NCBI RefSeq assembly: GCF_001698205.1
Contig: NZ_CP016591.1
Location: 1,922,001 to 1,986,000, forward strand
Reading direction: 5' to 3'
DNA: 64,000 nucleotides
Source of the DNA: Tsuneonella dongtanensis
GTDB lineage: Bacteria; Pseudomonadota; Alphaproteobacteria; Sphingomonadales; Sphingomonadaceae
In this document: positions 40,957-48,469 of the stretch, piece after piece
How positions within the stretch are numbered: position 1 is the stretch's first letter
How the letters are laid out: each line of letters opens with the position of its first letter
Program-made: the position numbers and the translations under genes
Notes under the pieces: generated by a model
The model's database searches: none
Told to the model about the DNA's origin: nothing
The model's input: only the letters and a program-made list of their open reading frames with translations

Positions 40957-41510
40957 GCGATCGCCGCTTCGCGCTGGAGAGCCGCGCGACGGAACAGGCC
41001 TGCCGCAACCAGCCAGAGGAGGACGAAGAAGCCGTCGATGATTGGCGTCGGCGTGCCGTTGATCGCATGGATGATCGAGAACAGCCCCTGCGCCACCGCG
41101 ACCGCAATCATAGTGCGTACGAGCGCGCGCGGGTTGCCGTAGGCCGCAACGGCCCCCACAGCGGCCATGAAGACGACGGCGAAATAGGTCCAGTTTGCCG
41201 GGTTGTCCTCGTTGCCGATGATCCCGACCGCGCCGTTGATCCAGACCTGCAGGAATCCGCAGGCGACCGCCATGACCGTGGCGATGCGGAAGGCAAGATT
41301 GGTGCTCGATCGCGCGGCCAGTTCGAACACTCCGCCGACCAATGCCAGGACGACCCCGGCGATCACGAAGTCGCTCGTGGTCCAGTTGACCTCTTCGGTG
41401 AATTGCATGGCAATGGCTGGAAGGGCGAGCAGAGCGGCGGCGGAAAGCCATCCGATCCGTCGCAAGAAACGCTCGGTGCGCGGGCTCATTTCGGTAACTG
41501 CAGTGTTCAT
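40953..41510 (-). CDS. Multi-pass membrane protein of unknown function
   Basis: 185 residues with about five membrane spans and little else. The ATG at 41510 is preceded by ACGGAGG five bases upstream, which decides the start; the frame is open to 41567. That ribosome binding site is itself one arm of a hairpin. No family motif is recognised. It converges on the frameshifted peptidase gene. Confidence 0.65.
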   Translation of the reverse strand: MNTAVTEMSPRTERFLRRIGWLSAAALLALPAIAMQFTEEVNWTTSDFVIAGVVLALVGGVFELAARSSTNLAFRIATVMAVACGFLQVWINGAVGIIGNEDNPANWTYFAVVFMAAVGAVAAYGNPRALVRTMIAVAVAQGLFSIIHAINGTPTPIIDGFFVLLWLVAAGLFRRAALQREAAIA

Positions 41511-41515
41511 CGAAT

Positions 41516-41536
41516 CCTCCGTGTTGATGACGGAGG
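41516..41536 (-). promoter_or_regulatory. Hairpin sequestering the ribosome binding site
   Basis: On the minus-strand message CCTCCGT pairs perfectly with ACGGAGG across a 7-base loop. The second arm is the Shine-Dalgarno sequence of the membrane protein that starts at 41510. Folding would block ribosome access, so heat, a ligand or a small RNA could control translation; this is inferred. Confidence 0.5.
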
Positions 41537-41601
41537 CGGCAATCGCATCAAGGGCGATGAGCGTCATGACGGGCAGGTGAGGAATGGCTGAAATCGGGCA
41601 C

Positions 41602-42642
41602 TCAGCCCGCAGCGCGCAGTCTTCGTCCCAGAACGATCGCCGCCACGACGCACCCGCAGAAAAGAGCGCCCTCGCAAGCGGTGACGACCGACAGCGCGAT
41701 CGGTCCGAACCCGTTCTCGCCGAAAAGTGCGCCCCCCACCTGCAGGTTCGAATCCGGAAACCGCGACGACAGTTCGGCGAGGCTTCCCGCCATCAGCCGT
41801 CCTCCGGCGAGAGCCACGATCAACCCGGCCGCCCCGCCAAAGGCAAACCCCGGCAACAGCCGCCGAGCCGCCGACCGGTCTTCAGCACGCAACGCCAGCG
41901 CGAGCGAGATACCCGTGACCGCCCCCAGGATCAGACCTTCGACCGCCCCGGTGATCGCGCCGGGAGCCCGGCCGAAAAGCAGTGCGAACAGGTCGTTGCC
42001 AAGCATCCGACCTATCGCTCCGACCAGCAGCCCCCCGACCGCTCCGCCGACCACGATCCAGCCTGCCTTGCCATGTGAAAGCTGCGCGGCGAAGGCTGCG
42101 GCTCCTCCAACCGCCAGGCCCGCCGCCGCCCCCAGCAGCAGGTTCATGCTGACGAGCACGAGCAAGGTCGACGCGGTGCCGATGCCCGGGGTCACCAGCC
42201 CGAGGGCCAGGTAACCGAGGCCGCCGGCGATGCCCGCCAGGCCTCCGCCCAGGGCGGCGGAAAAGCCGTCGAATGCAGTGGGAGCAAACACCGGATCGGC
42301 CAGCGGTGCGACCGTTCGGGCGTCGTCGCCACCGAGAGCAGCGACAAGCCGGTATCCGTGCCGGGGTACCGTTTCGATGTAGCGCGGCGCCGCGGCATCG
42401 TCGCCGAGAGCCTTGCGCAACGCGCGGATGCATTGGGTAAGCGCCTCATCGGTCACCGGCACACCGCGCCAGACCTCGTCCATGAAGCGATCTTTCGTGA
42501 CGAGGCGCCCACCTTCCGCAGCAAGCAGGATCAACGCATCGAGATAACGCGCGCTGACCTCGACCGGCTCACCATCGCGCGTCAGCCGGCGGTCTTCGGG
42601 GTCAAGCCGGAAAGGGCCGAAGCGGTAGGCACCATTGGACAT
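41602..42642 (-). CDS. Winged-helix (CadC/ToxR-type) membrane regulator
   Basis: About 346 residues from the ATG at 42642 (an ATG 39 bases upstream is also open). The first 95 residues are an OmpR-type winged-helix domain: FGPFRLDPEDRRLTRDG, DEVWRGVPVTDEALTQCIRALRKALG and YIETVPRHGYRLVA. The remaining 230 residues are a string of glycine- and alanine-rich membrane spans. There is no receiver domain, so it is a one-component, membrane-integrated regulator like CadC in plan, but with a multi-pass sensor instead of a periplasmic one. Its signal and targets are unknown. It lies 63 bases after the lactate dehydrogenase gene on the same strand. Confidence 0.82.
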   Translation of the reverse strand: MSNGAYRFGPFRLDPEDRRLTRDGEPVEVSARYLDALILLAAEGGRLVTKDRFMDEVWRGVPVTDEALTQCIRALRKALGDDAAAPRYIETVPRHGYRLVAALGGDDARTVAPLADPVFAPTAFDGFSAALGGGLAGIAGGLGYLALGLVTPGIGTASTLLVLVSMNLLLGAAAGLAVGGAAAFAAQLSHGKAGWIVVGGAVGGLLVGAIGRMLGNDLFALLFGRAPGAITGAVEGLILGAVTGISLALALRAEDRSAARRLLPGFAFGGAAGLIVALAGGRLMAGSLAELSSRFPDSNLQVGGALFGENGFGPIALSVVTACEGALFCGCVVAAIVLGRRLRAAG

Positions 42643-42705
42643 CGCCCCAGCGTTACGGAAATTTCGGCGCGACGCCACCACCTTGCGCGGCTTTGGCGGA
42701 TGGCA

Positions 42706-43887
42706 TCAGCGCCTGCGCAGCATCGTACGGTCGAGTTCGCCGACGGTTCTCACCCCCATCAACCGCATCCCGCGCTCGATCTCGTCCCTGAGAATTCCGA
42801 TCGCGCGTTCCACTCCCGCTTCGCCCGCGGCCGCGAGAGCGTAGAGGTAGAGCCGTCCGCCTGATGCGGCGGTTGCACCTGTCGCCAGCGCCTTGAGGAC
42901 GTGCGTGCCGCGCCGCACACCACCGTCGCAGATAACCTCGATCCGATCGCCCACTGCGTCGACGATCTCGGCAAGCTGGTCGAAAGGCGCCCGGCTTCCA
43001 TCGAGCTGCCGGCCGCCGTGGTTGGAGACCATGATCGCATCGCATCCGATGTCGGCGGCGCGGCGCGCATCGCCGACGCTCATGACGCCTTTCAGACAGA
43101 ACGTCCCGCCCCAATCGTTGCGCAGCCTCTCCACGGCTGCCCAGTCCATGTCCGGATCGAGCATTTCGTTGAAGTAATCCTGGATCGAGATGGCGCTGCG
43201 GCTCCCTTGCGCGACGTGCGTCTCCAGGTTCGGCAGGCTGAATCGCTCACGGAAAAGGAAGTTCAGCGCCCATGCGGGCTTCGCCGCATAGGACAGGAAA
43301 CTGGCTGGAGTGAATCGCGGCGGGGTGGTGAAGCCAGTGCGCTTGCAGCGTTCGCGATTGCCCGAAACGATCGTGTCGACCGTCAGCGCGATCGCGTCGA
43401 ACTTCGCCGCGCGCGCACGCTCGACCAGCGCGGCATTGAGGCCGCGGTCCTTGTGATAATAGTACTGGAGCATCTTGGGCCCGCTGTGCTTCGCGCCGAT
43501 CTCCTCGATGCTGACGCTCGACAGGCTGGAGATGCCGAACCACAGGTTGTGGCGTTCGGCGACCCGGGCGACTGCGCGTTCGCCCTGCCAGTGAAAGAGA
43601 CGCTGCAAGGCAGTCGGGCTGAGCACGAGCGGCAGTCCGGTTTCGCGCCCCATGATCGTGGTTGTTGTATCGATCGTGCCCACCCCGGAGAGGACGTTCG
43701 GCACCAGATCGACGTCCTCGTAAGCCTCGGTGTTGCGCGCCTTGGTCCGCTCGTCGTCGCCCGCTCCATCAATGTAGTGAAACACTGGGTAGGGAAGCTT
43801 GCGATACGCGAGCTCGCGAAAGTCCATGACGTTATGGCAATCGCCGAGGCTGCGGATCGCGTGCGGGATGGCATAGGACCGTTCCAT
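42706..43887 (-). CDS. lldD: FMN-dependent alpha-hydroxy-acid dehydrogenase, probably L-lactate dehydrogenase
   Basis: 393 residues of the flavocytochrome b2/LldD family. FMN-binding and catalytic segments are intact: HYIDGAGDDE, LSPTALQRLFHWQGE, LQYYYHKDRG, LTVDT, and the catalytic SNHGGRQLDG with its His and Arg. It most likely oxidises L-lactate to pyruvate and passes electrons to the respiratory chain; mandelate or glycolate as substrate cannot be excluded. The ATG at 43887 has AGGA eight bases upstream. It diverges from blaI, and the operator-like palindromes in between could affect both. Confidence 0.87.
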   Translation of the reverse strand: MERSYAIPHAIRSLGDCHNVMDFRELAYRKLPYPVFHYIDGAGDDERTKARNTEAYEDVDLVPNVLSGVGTIDTTTTIMGRETGLPLVLSPTALQRLFHWQGERAVARVAERHNLWFGISSLSSVSIEEIGAKHSGPKMLQYYYHKDRGLNAALVERARAAKFDAIALTVDTIVSGNRERCKRTGFTTPPRFTPASFLSYAAKPAWALNFLFRERFSLPNLETHVAQGSRSAISIQDYFNEMLDPDMDWAAVERLRNDWGGTFCLKGVMSVGDARRAADIGCDAIMVSNHGGRQLDGSRAPFDQLAEIVDAVGDRIEVICDGGVRRGTHVLKALATGATAASGGRLYLYALAAAGEAGVERAIGILRDEIERGMRLMGVRTVGELDRTMLRRR

Positions 43888-43946
43888 TCCGTGATTCCTA
43901 GTGAGCCAGGTCGATACTGAACAGTCATTCATCTGCGCTTCATGTT

Positions 43947-43977
43947 TACAGACGTAGTCGTTACGGCCACAAATGTA
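43947..43977. promoter_or_regulatory. Pair of BlaI-type operator-like palindromes
   Basis: TACAGACGTA (43947-43956) and CACAAATGTA (43968-43977) each match the staphylococcal BlaI/MecI core TACAnnTGTA at all but one defined position. Their centres are 21 bases apart, two helical turns, so two dimers would sit on the same face. They lie 22-53 bases before the blaI start and overlap a TTTACA that could be a -35 element. Confidence 0.6.
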
Positions 43978-43999
43978 ATCGAAGCCGGGGAGGGCTGCG

Positions 44000-44389
44000 A
44001 TGGCTGACGACACGGACATTCCTTCCGAACGCATCAGCGACGCTGAGCACGCCGTCATGGAAGCGCTGTGGGACAAAAGCCCACTTGCGGCCGCGGAGGT
44101 ATGCGAACGGGTCTGCGCATCGCGCGACTGGACGATGCCGACAGTCAAGACGCTGCTCGGGCGGCTCGTCGCCAAGGGCGCCGTGGCTACCGAGCCGGAC
44201 GGTCGCCGCTTCCTCTATTCGCCGTTGATCGAACGCGCCGACTATCTCGGCAGCGAATCGAAGCGGCTCGTCGAACGCCTTTTCGGTGGGCGCGCGGCGC
44301 CGCTCTTCGCGCATCTCGCGGAAAGTGAGGCCCTGAGCGAGGAGGACCTGCTCGAGATCGAGGCGATGCTGAAGGAGTTGCGGCGATGA
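44000..44389 (+). CDS. blaI: BlaI/MecI/CopY-family transcriptional repressor
   Basis: 129 residues. The N-terminal winged helix reads AEHAVMEALWDKSPLAAAEV and WTMPTVKTLLGRLVAKGAV, with the family's conserved VxTLLxRLxxKG. The C-terminal part is the dimerisation helix region, where these repressors are cut during induction. The ATG has GGGGAGGG upstream. The next gene, an M56 peptidase, overlaps in ATGA. It most likely represses its own operon through the two palindromes upstream. Confidence 0.92.
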   Translation: MADDTDIPSERISDAEHAVMEALWDKSPLAAAEVCERVCASRDWTMPTVKTLLGRLVAKGAVATEPDGRRFLYSPLIERADYLGSESKRLVERLFGGRAAPLFAHLAESEALSEEDLLEIEAMLKELRR

Positions 44390-46026
44390 CGTGGCTTCTC
44401 GAAACGCTCGTCTGGACCGGTGTACTGATCGCACTGGTGCTTGTCGTTCGCCGGCCGGTTGCCCGCCACTTCGGCCCGCGCACGGCCTACGCCCTGTGGG
44501 CCCTGCCGCTCCTTCGCCTGTGCCTGCCTCCACTGGTCCTGCCGGCGGCGGAACCAAGGTTTGAGGCCACGCCTGTCGTCGACCCCCAAGTTCTTGCGGC
44601 TCTCGACAGCGCGGAACTCGCGGAGGTGCCGGCGAACCTCGTCAGTGATCCGACGCCTGGCTGGTGGGAGGGGCTCGAAACGGGGATCCTGGCTTTGTGG
44701 CTGGTGGGTGCCGCGACGTACATCGCTCTGCGCCTCGTTGCATATCATCAGCTTCGCCGCGACCTGCTACTCGACGCCCGGTCGGTCGGCGATGCGGGCC
44801 GCATCCGGCTTGTGGAGACACCGGCAACCCGTTCACCGCTCGCCTTCGGCTTGTTCGACAAGGTGGTGGCCCTTCCTCCGGGATTCATGGCCAATCCAGA
44901 CCGCGCAACACGGGACCTGGCTCTTGCGCATGAACTGGCGCACCACCGGTCGCACGACCTGCTCGCCAACTTCGCTGCGCTTCCCCTGTTCGCGATCCAC
45001 TGGTTCAACCCGCTGGCGCAGCTGGGCTGGAATGCGATGCGCCGCGACCAGGAGGCGGCCTGCGATGCCCGCGTGGTCGAAGGACGCGATCGCCTCGAGC
45101 GCGCGCACTACGCCGCGCTCATTGCCGGCGCCGCGGCCGCACCGCGCGCTGCGCTTGCCGCGCCGATGGCCTGTCCGGTGCTTGGCGAAAAATCGATCAT
45201 CCATCGCTTGAGGAATCTCACAATGACCGACCACTCAGTGCGTCGCCGCCGCATCGGGGGCGCTTTCGTGGGTATCGCGGCGCTTGCCCTGCCGCTCACG
45301 GCCTCGATCACCTACGCGCACAGTTCGCCAACGGAGGCGATCGAGCCGCCAACGGCGCCGGATGCGCCTCTGCCGCCCGAGGCGCCGTTGTCGCCGGAGG
45401 CCCCAGCTGCACCTGACGCGCCCGACGCCCCCGAAGCTGTCGCCAAGGTACACCGAGTGCTCGTGACGAGGGCGGCTGGTGACCGGACCGAGGGCAAGCG
45501 CAGGGTCACGGTTATTCGCGACGGCAAGGCCGAGGATTTCGAGATCGATATCGAAGGGCAAGAAGGGCGCCGCTTCATGTTCCGCGGGGCGGATGGCAAG
45601 GTGTTCACGCCGCAAAGCCCTGAGTTCAAGGAGCACATGGCCAAGCTCGAGGAGCGGATGGCCAAGCTCGACAAGGAGCTTGAGGCGAAGTTCAAGTTCG
45701 ATGAGAAGAGCCTCCACGCCTTCACGGAAGAGCACCGCAAGGCGGCCGAGCGCATGGCCCGCTCCGGCGAGAAGCTCGCCCGCCTGGCGCCTCTCGTTGA
45801 AATGTCCTGCGAAGATGGCGGTGACAGCCGGGTTGTCGAGGGCAAGGACGGCCGCAAGGTGTTCCGTTTCTGCCGCCGGACTGTGATGCACGGAGCGGTC
45901 AGCGGCCTCCGCTCTGCCCGCGAGGCCATCGCAGCCAACAGTCGGATGAGCGAAGAAACGCGCCGCGAAGTGCTCGACAAGCTCGACCGCGAAATCGAAC
46001 GGCTCGAAAGCGAGAAGAGGGGCTAA
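44386..46026 (+). CDS. BlaR1/MecR1-like M56 membrane metallopeptidase sensor with non-penicillin-binding C-terminus
   Basis: 546 residues. N-terminal membrane spans are followed by the cytosolic zinc peptidase motif HELAHH (His182, Glu183, His186) and DQEAACDARVV, the third-ligand region. A further span (about 287-308) leads to a Pro/Ala-rich linker and a 200-residue charged, helical tail. In classical BlaR1 the tail is a penicillin-binding sensor domain with SxxK; that is absent here. Instead there are EHMAKLEERMAKLDKELE-type helices and two cysteines, Cys475 (EMSCEDG) and Cys496 (RFCRRT). It should sense some envelope signal and trigger cleavage of BlaI; the signal is unknown. Confidence 0.85.
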   Translation: MTWLLETLVWTGVLIALVLVVRRPVARHFGPRTAYALWALPLLRLCLPPLVLPAAEPRFEATPVVDPQVLAALDSAELAEVPANLVSDPTPGWWEGLETGILALWLVGAATYIALRLVAYHQLRRDLLLDARSVGDAGRIRLVETPATRSPLAFGLFDKVVALPPGFMANPDRATRDLALAHELAHHRSHDLLANFAALPLFAIHWFNPLAQLGWNAMRRDQEAACDARVVEGRDRLERAHYAALIAGAAAAPRAALAAPMACPVLGEKSIIHRLRNLTMTDHSVRRRRIGGAFVGIAALALPLTASITYAHSSPTEAIEPPTAPDAPLPPEAPLSPEAPAAPDAPDAPEAVAKVHRVLVTRAAGDRTEGKRRVTVIRDGKAEDFEIDIEGQEGRRFMFRGADGKVFTPQSPEFKEHMAKLEERMAKLDKELEAKFKFDEKSLHAFTEEHRKAAERMARSGEKLARLAPLVEMSCEDGGDSRVVEGKDGRKVFRFCRRTVMHGAVSGLRSAREAIAANSRMSEETRREVLDKLDREIERLESEKRG

Positions 46027-46061
46027 CGATTCCCCCCGGGTCGCTGAAAAAGTTGGACGGG

Positions 46062-46085
46062 GGAGGGCGGTTGCGGCCGCCCTCC
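46062..46085. terminator. GC-rich hairpin between convergent genes
   Basis: A perfect 9-bp stem (46062-46070 with 46077-46085) with a 6-base loop lies 36 bases after the M56 gene and just before the stop of the convergent gene at 46091. No T run follows directly on either strand, so it may stall polymerase or protect mRNA ends rather than act as a classical terminator. Confidence 0.4.
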
Positions 46086-46090
46086 AATGG

Positions 46091-46729
46091 TCATCTCCGT
46101 CGGCGGTTCGGACTCTTTTCCGGCTTTTCGCCCTGGACGACTGGTTCAGACACAAACGTGGTGGGCTCACCACCGCCCGCTGACTGGACTTTCTTGGCCT
46201 TGGCCGGCTTAGCCGCAATCTTCGCTGCGGCTGGCCGGGCGGGATAGGCGCAACCCTTCTGCTGGCCCAGGCCTTTGAGGAAGCCCCGCCGCACGGCACC
46301 GGCATAGATGGCCGCTTCGAATTCGCGCTTGTGATCGGCTGCACCTGTCAGTTCGCGAAGGATGCCGCGGAACGGGATGAACGACGCAACGACGCTCTTG
46401 GCAACCGCACCGGCGCTGATCCGTTCGCCATCCTCGTCGTGGATGTCCATGTCGGGTCCCAGCGCGGCATCGAGAGGAGCAATTGCGGCGGCGATGTCCT
46501 TGCAGTTTCGAATGCCCACACTGGCGTAAGGATCTGCCCCGGCTGCGAGCAGGACAGAAGGTATCTCATCCTTCTTCAGGTTGAGATCGGTGATCGGCGT
46601 CATCGCGACGTCCTCGGCATCCGGCGTCCGGTTCATGACCGGATCGTCGGCATCCTGCGCGAATGCGGGCGAGGCGACGAGGGCGAGGCCGAGCGCCGCA
46701 GCGCGCGCGAGATCAGCGTATCTGGACAT
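46091..46729 (-). CDS. Secreted protein of unknown function with a basic tail
   Basis: 212 residues from the ATG at 46729, which lies inside the 3' end of the metallopeptidase gene (17-base overlap). Residues 1-24 form a signal peptide ending in AFA. The middle (about 45-150) is a conserved-looking domain with a single pair of cysteines (RNCKDIAA and KGCAYPA). The last 50 residues are rich in Ala, Lys and Pro and end in NRRRR. No function can be assigned. Confidence 0.65.
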   Translation of the reverse strand: MSRYADLARAAALGLALVASPAFAQDADDPVMNRTPDAEDVAMTPITDLNLKKDEIPSVLLAAGADPYASVGIRNCKDIAAAIAPLDAALGPDMDIHDEDGERISAGAVAKSVVASFIPFRGILRELTGAADHKREFEAAIYAGAVRRGFLKGLGQQKGCAYPARPAAAKIAAKPAKAKKVQSAGGGEPTTFVSEPVVQGEKPEKSPNRRRR

Positions 46730-47567
46730 AACGATCACATACCGTGTCATCGGCCGATTGAATTCCGGCGCGCAAGGCTTCCATGCGCTGGGCACTGGTT
46801 CCGTGGGTGAAGTTCTCGGCACTGACCCGTCCACCCGTTAGAGCGTCGTCGCCGATCGCGCTGGCTGCGGTCATGCCTTCCTCAAGATCCCCGGGTTCGA
46901 TGAGGTTGCGGTTCTTGCCCGCCCAGACGCCGGCGTAGCAATCGGCCTGCAGTTCCATGCGGACCTGAAGCTGGTTGGCGGCCTGGGGGTTCTGATTCTG
47001 CGCGCTGCGAATCTGGCTGGCCACCCCGGTGAGGTTCTGGATGTGGTGACCGTATTCGTGTGCCATCACGTAATAGCGCGCGAAATCGCCACCCGCGCCA
47101 AGCTGGCGCGCCATCTGGTCGTAGAAGCTCGTGTCGATGTAGATGCCTTCGTCCGCGGGGCAGTAGAACGGACCCATCGAGGACGACGCGCTGCCACAGC
47201 CCGAACGTGTGCCGCCGGTGTAGAAATTGAGCGTAGGCTGCCGGAAGGCAATCCCGGCGCGCTGGAATTCGGGCTGCCACGTCTGATCCAGCGATTGAAG
47301 GGCGTTGCAGGCTTCGGTTGCATAGGCATTCTGCGTGCAGAGCTCTTCGACCGACTGCGCCGATCCATCGCCTTGCTGGGCGCTCGTCGGACCGGACTGC
47401 TGCATGCCACCGAGCATCGAAGTCGGATCGACACCAAAGACCAGCGCTGCAATCAGGGCGATGACGACCGTCCCGCAGCCAATTCCGCCACCGGCACCTC
47501 CGGGAAAGCCCCCGCCACCGCCACCCCTGACGTTGATGCTCGATGGATCGAACCGGTTCAGCCGCAT
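46713..47567 (-). CDS. ypfJ: YpfJ-type neutral zinc metallopeptidase
   Basis: 284 residues. The start is RLNRFDPS with a glycine-rich stretch, then one membrane span (about 30-48) and a periplasmic domain with the zinc motif AHEYGHHIQ and the downstream ELQADCYAGVWA that carries the third ligand. This is the arrangement of the YpfJ family, whose physiological substrate is unknown. I chose the ATG at 47567, which matches the conserved MRLxRFDPS start. Confidence 0.9.
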   Translation of the reverse strand: MRLNRFDPSSINVRGGGGGGFPGGAGGGIGCGTVVIALIAALVFGVDPTSMLGGMQQSGPTSAQQGDGSAQSVEELCTQNAYATEACNALQSLDQTWQPEFQRAGIAFRQPTLNFYTGGTRSGCGSASSSMGPFYCPADEGIYIDTSFYDQMARQLGAGGDFARYYVMAHEYGHHIQNLTGVASQIRSAQNQNPQAANQLQVRMELQADCYAGVWAGKNRNLIEPGDLEEGMTAASAIGDDALTGGRVSAENFTHGTSAQRMEALRAGIQSADDTVCDRYVQIR

Positions 47568-47681
47568 GCGTAAGCCCCATGTTTCGCGCGGCCGGGCCGC
47601 AATGTCTCTGGACAGGTGCCCCTCGCCTCGCAAGAGCGCAAGTGCGGTCGGTCCGATCGTTCAATTCGCGAAGGAGGCCAA

Positions 47682-48437
47682 ATGTTCCTGTCCGGCAAAC
47701 GCGCACTCGTCACCGGTTCGACCTCGGGGATAGGCCTCGCGGTCGCACGCGCCCTCCGGGACGAAGGTGCCGAGGTGATCTTGAGCGGCTTCGGTGACGA
47801 GCGCGAGATCGCCGCCCTATGCGATGAGCTGGGTGCAACCCATGTGGCCGCGGACCTGACCCGCCTGGAGGGGTGCGAGGCACTGATGGAAGGTGCAGGG
47901 CCGGTCGACATCCTCGTCAACAATGCCGGAATGCAGCACGTCAGCCCGGTCGAGGACTTTCCTCCCGAAAAGTGGGACCTCATCATCGGTTTGAACCTGA
48001 CTGCGGCGTTTCATACCATCCGGCTTGCCGTTCCGCACATGAAGGCCACGGGTTGGGGCCGCGTGATCAACACCGCGAGTGCGCATTCGAAGGTCGCCTC
48101 GCCGTTCAAGGCCGCGTACAACGCCGCCAAGCACGGCCTAGACGGGCTCACCAAGACCGTCGCGCTCGAACTCGCGCCGTATGGCGTGACCGCGAACTGC
48201 ATCAGCCCGGGATATGTCTGGACGCCGCTGGTGGAGAACCAGATCCCCGATACGATGGCGGCACGCGGAATGACCCGCGAGCAGGTCGTCAACGACGTGC
48301 TGCTGGTCAAGCAGGCGACGCGCAAGTTCGTCCAGCCCGCCGAAATCGGCGCGCTCGCCGTCTTTCTCTGCCGCGACGAGGCGCAGAACGTCACCGGCGC
48401 AAACTGGAGCGTGGACGGCGGGTGGACCGCCGAGTAG
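47682..48437 (+). CDS. bdhA: D-3-hydroxybutyrate dehydrogenase
   Basis: 251 residues of the SDR family. Motifs: TGSTSGIGLA, NNAGMQHVSPVEDFP, SAHSKVASPFKAAYNAAKHG (Ser, Tyr, Lys) and CISPGYVWTPLVENQI, a segment characteristic of 3-hydroxybutyrate dehydrogenases. It interconverts 3-hydroxybutyrate and acetoacetate with NAD, usually in polyhydroxybutyrate or ketone-body use. The ATG at 47682 has AAGGAGG upstream; an earlier in-frame ATG at 47616 lacks this. Confidence 0.9.
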   Translation: MFLSGKRALVTGSTSGIGLAVARALRDEGAEVILSGFGDEREIAALCDELGATHVAADLTRLEGCEALMEGAGPVDILVNNAGMQHVSPVEDFPPEKWDLIIGLNLTAAFHTIRLAVPHMKATGWGRVINTASAHSKVASPFKAAYNAAKHGLDGLTKTVALELAPYGVTANCISPGYVWTPLVENQIPDTMAARGMTREQVVNDVLLVKQATRKFVQPAEIGALAVFLCRDEAQNVTGANWSVDGGWTAE

Positions 48438-48469
48438 CATAGGTACGAAGGAGAATTCGGGGGCAGGCA

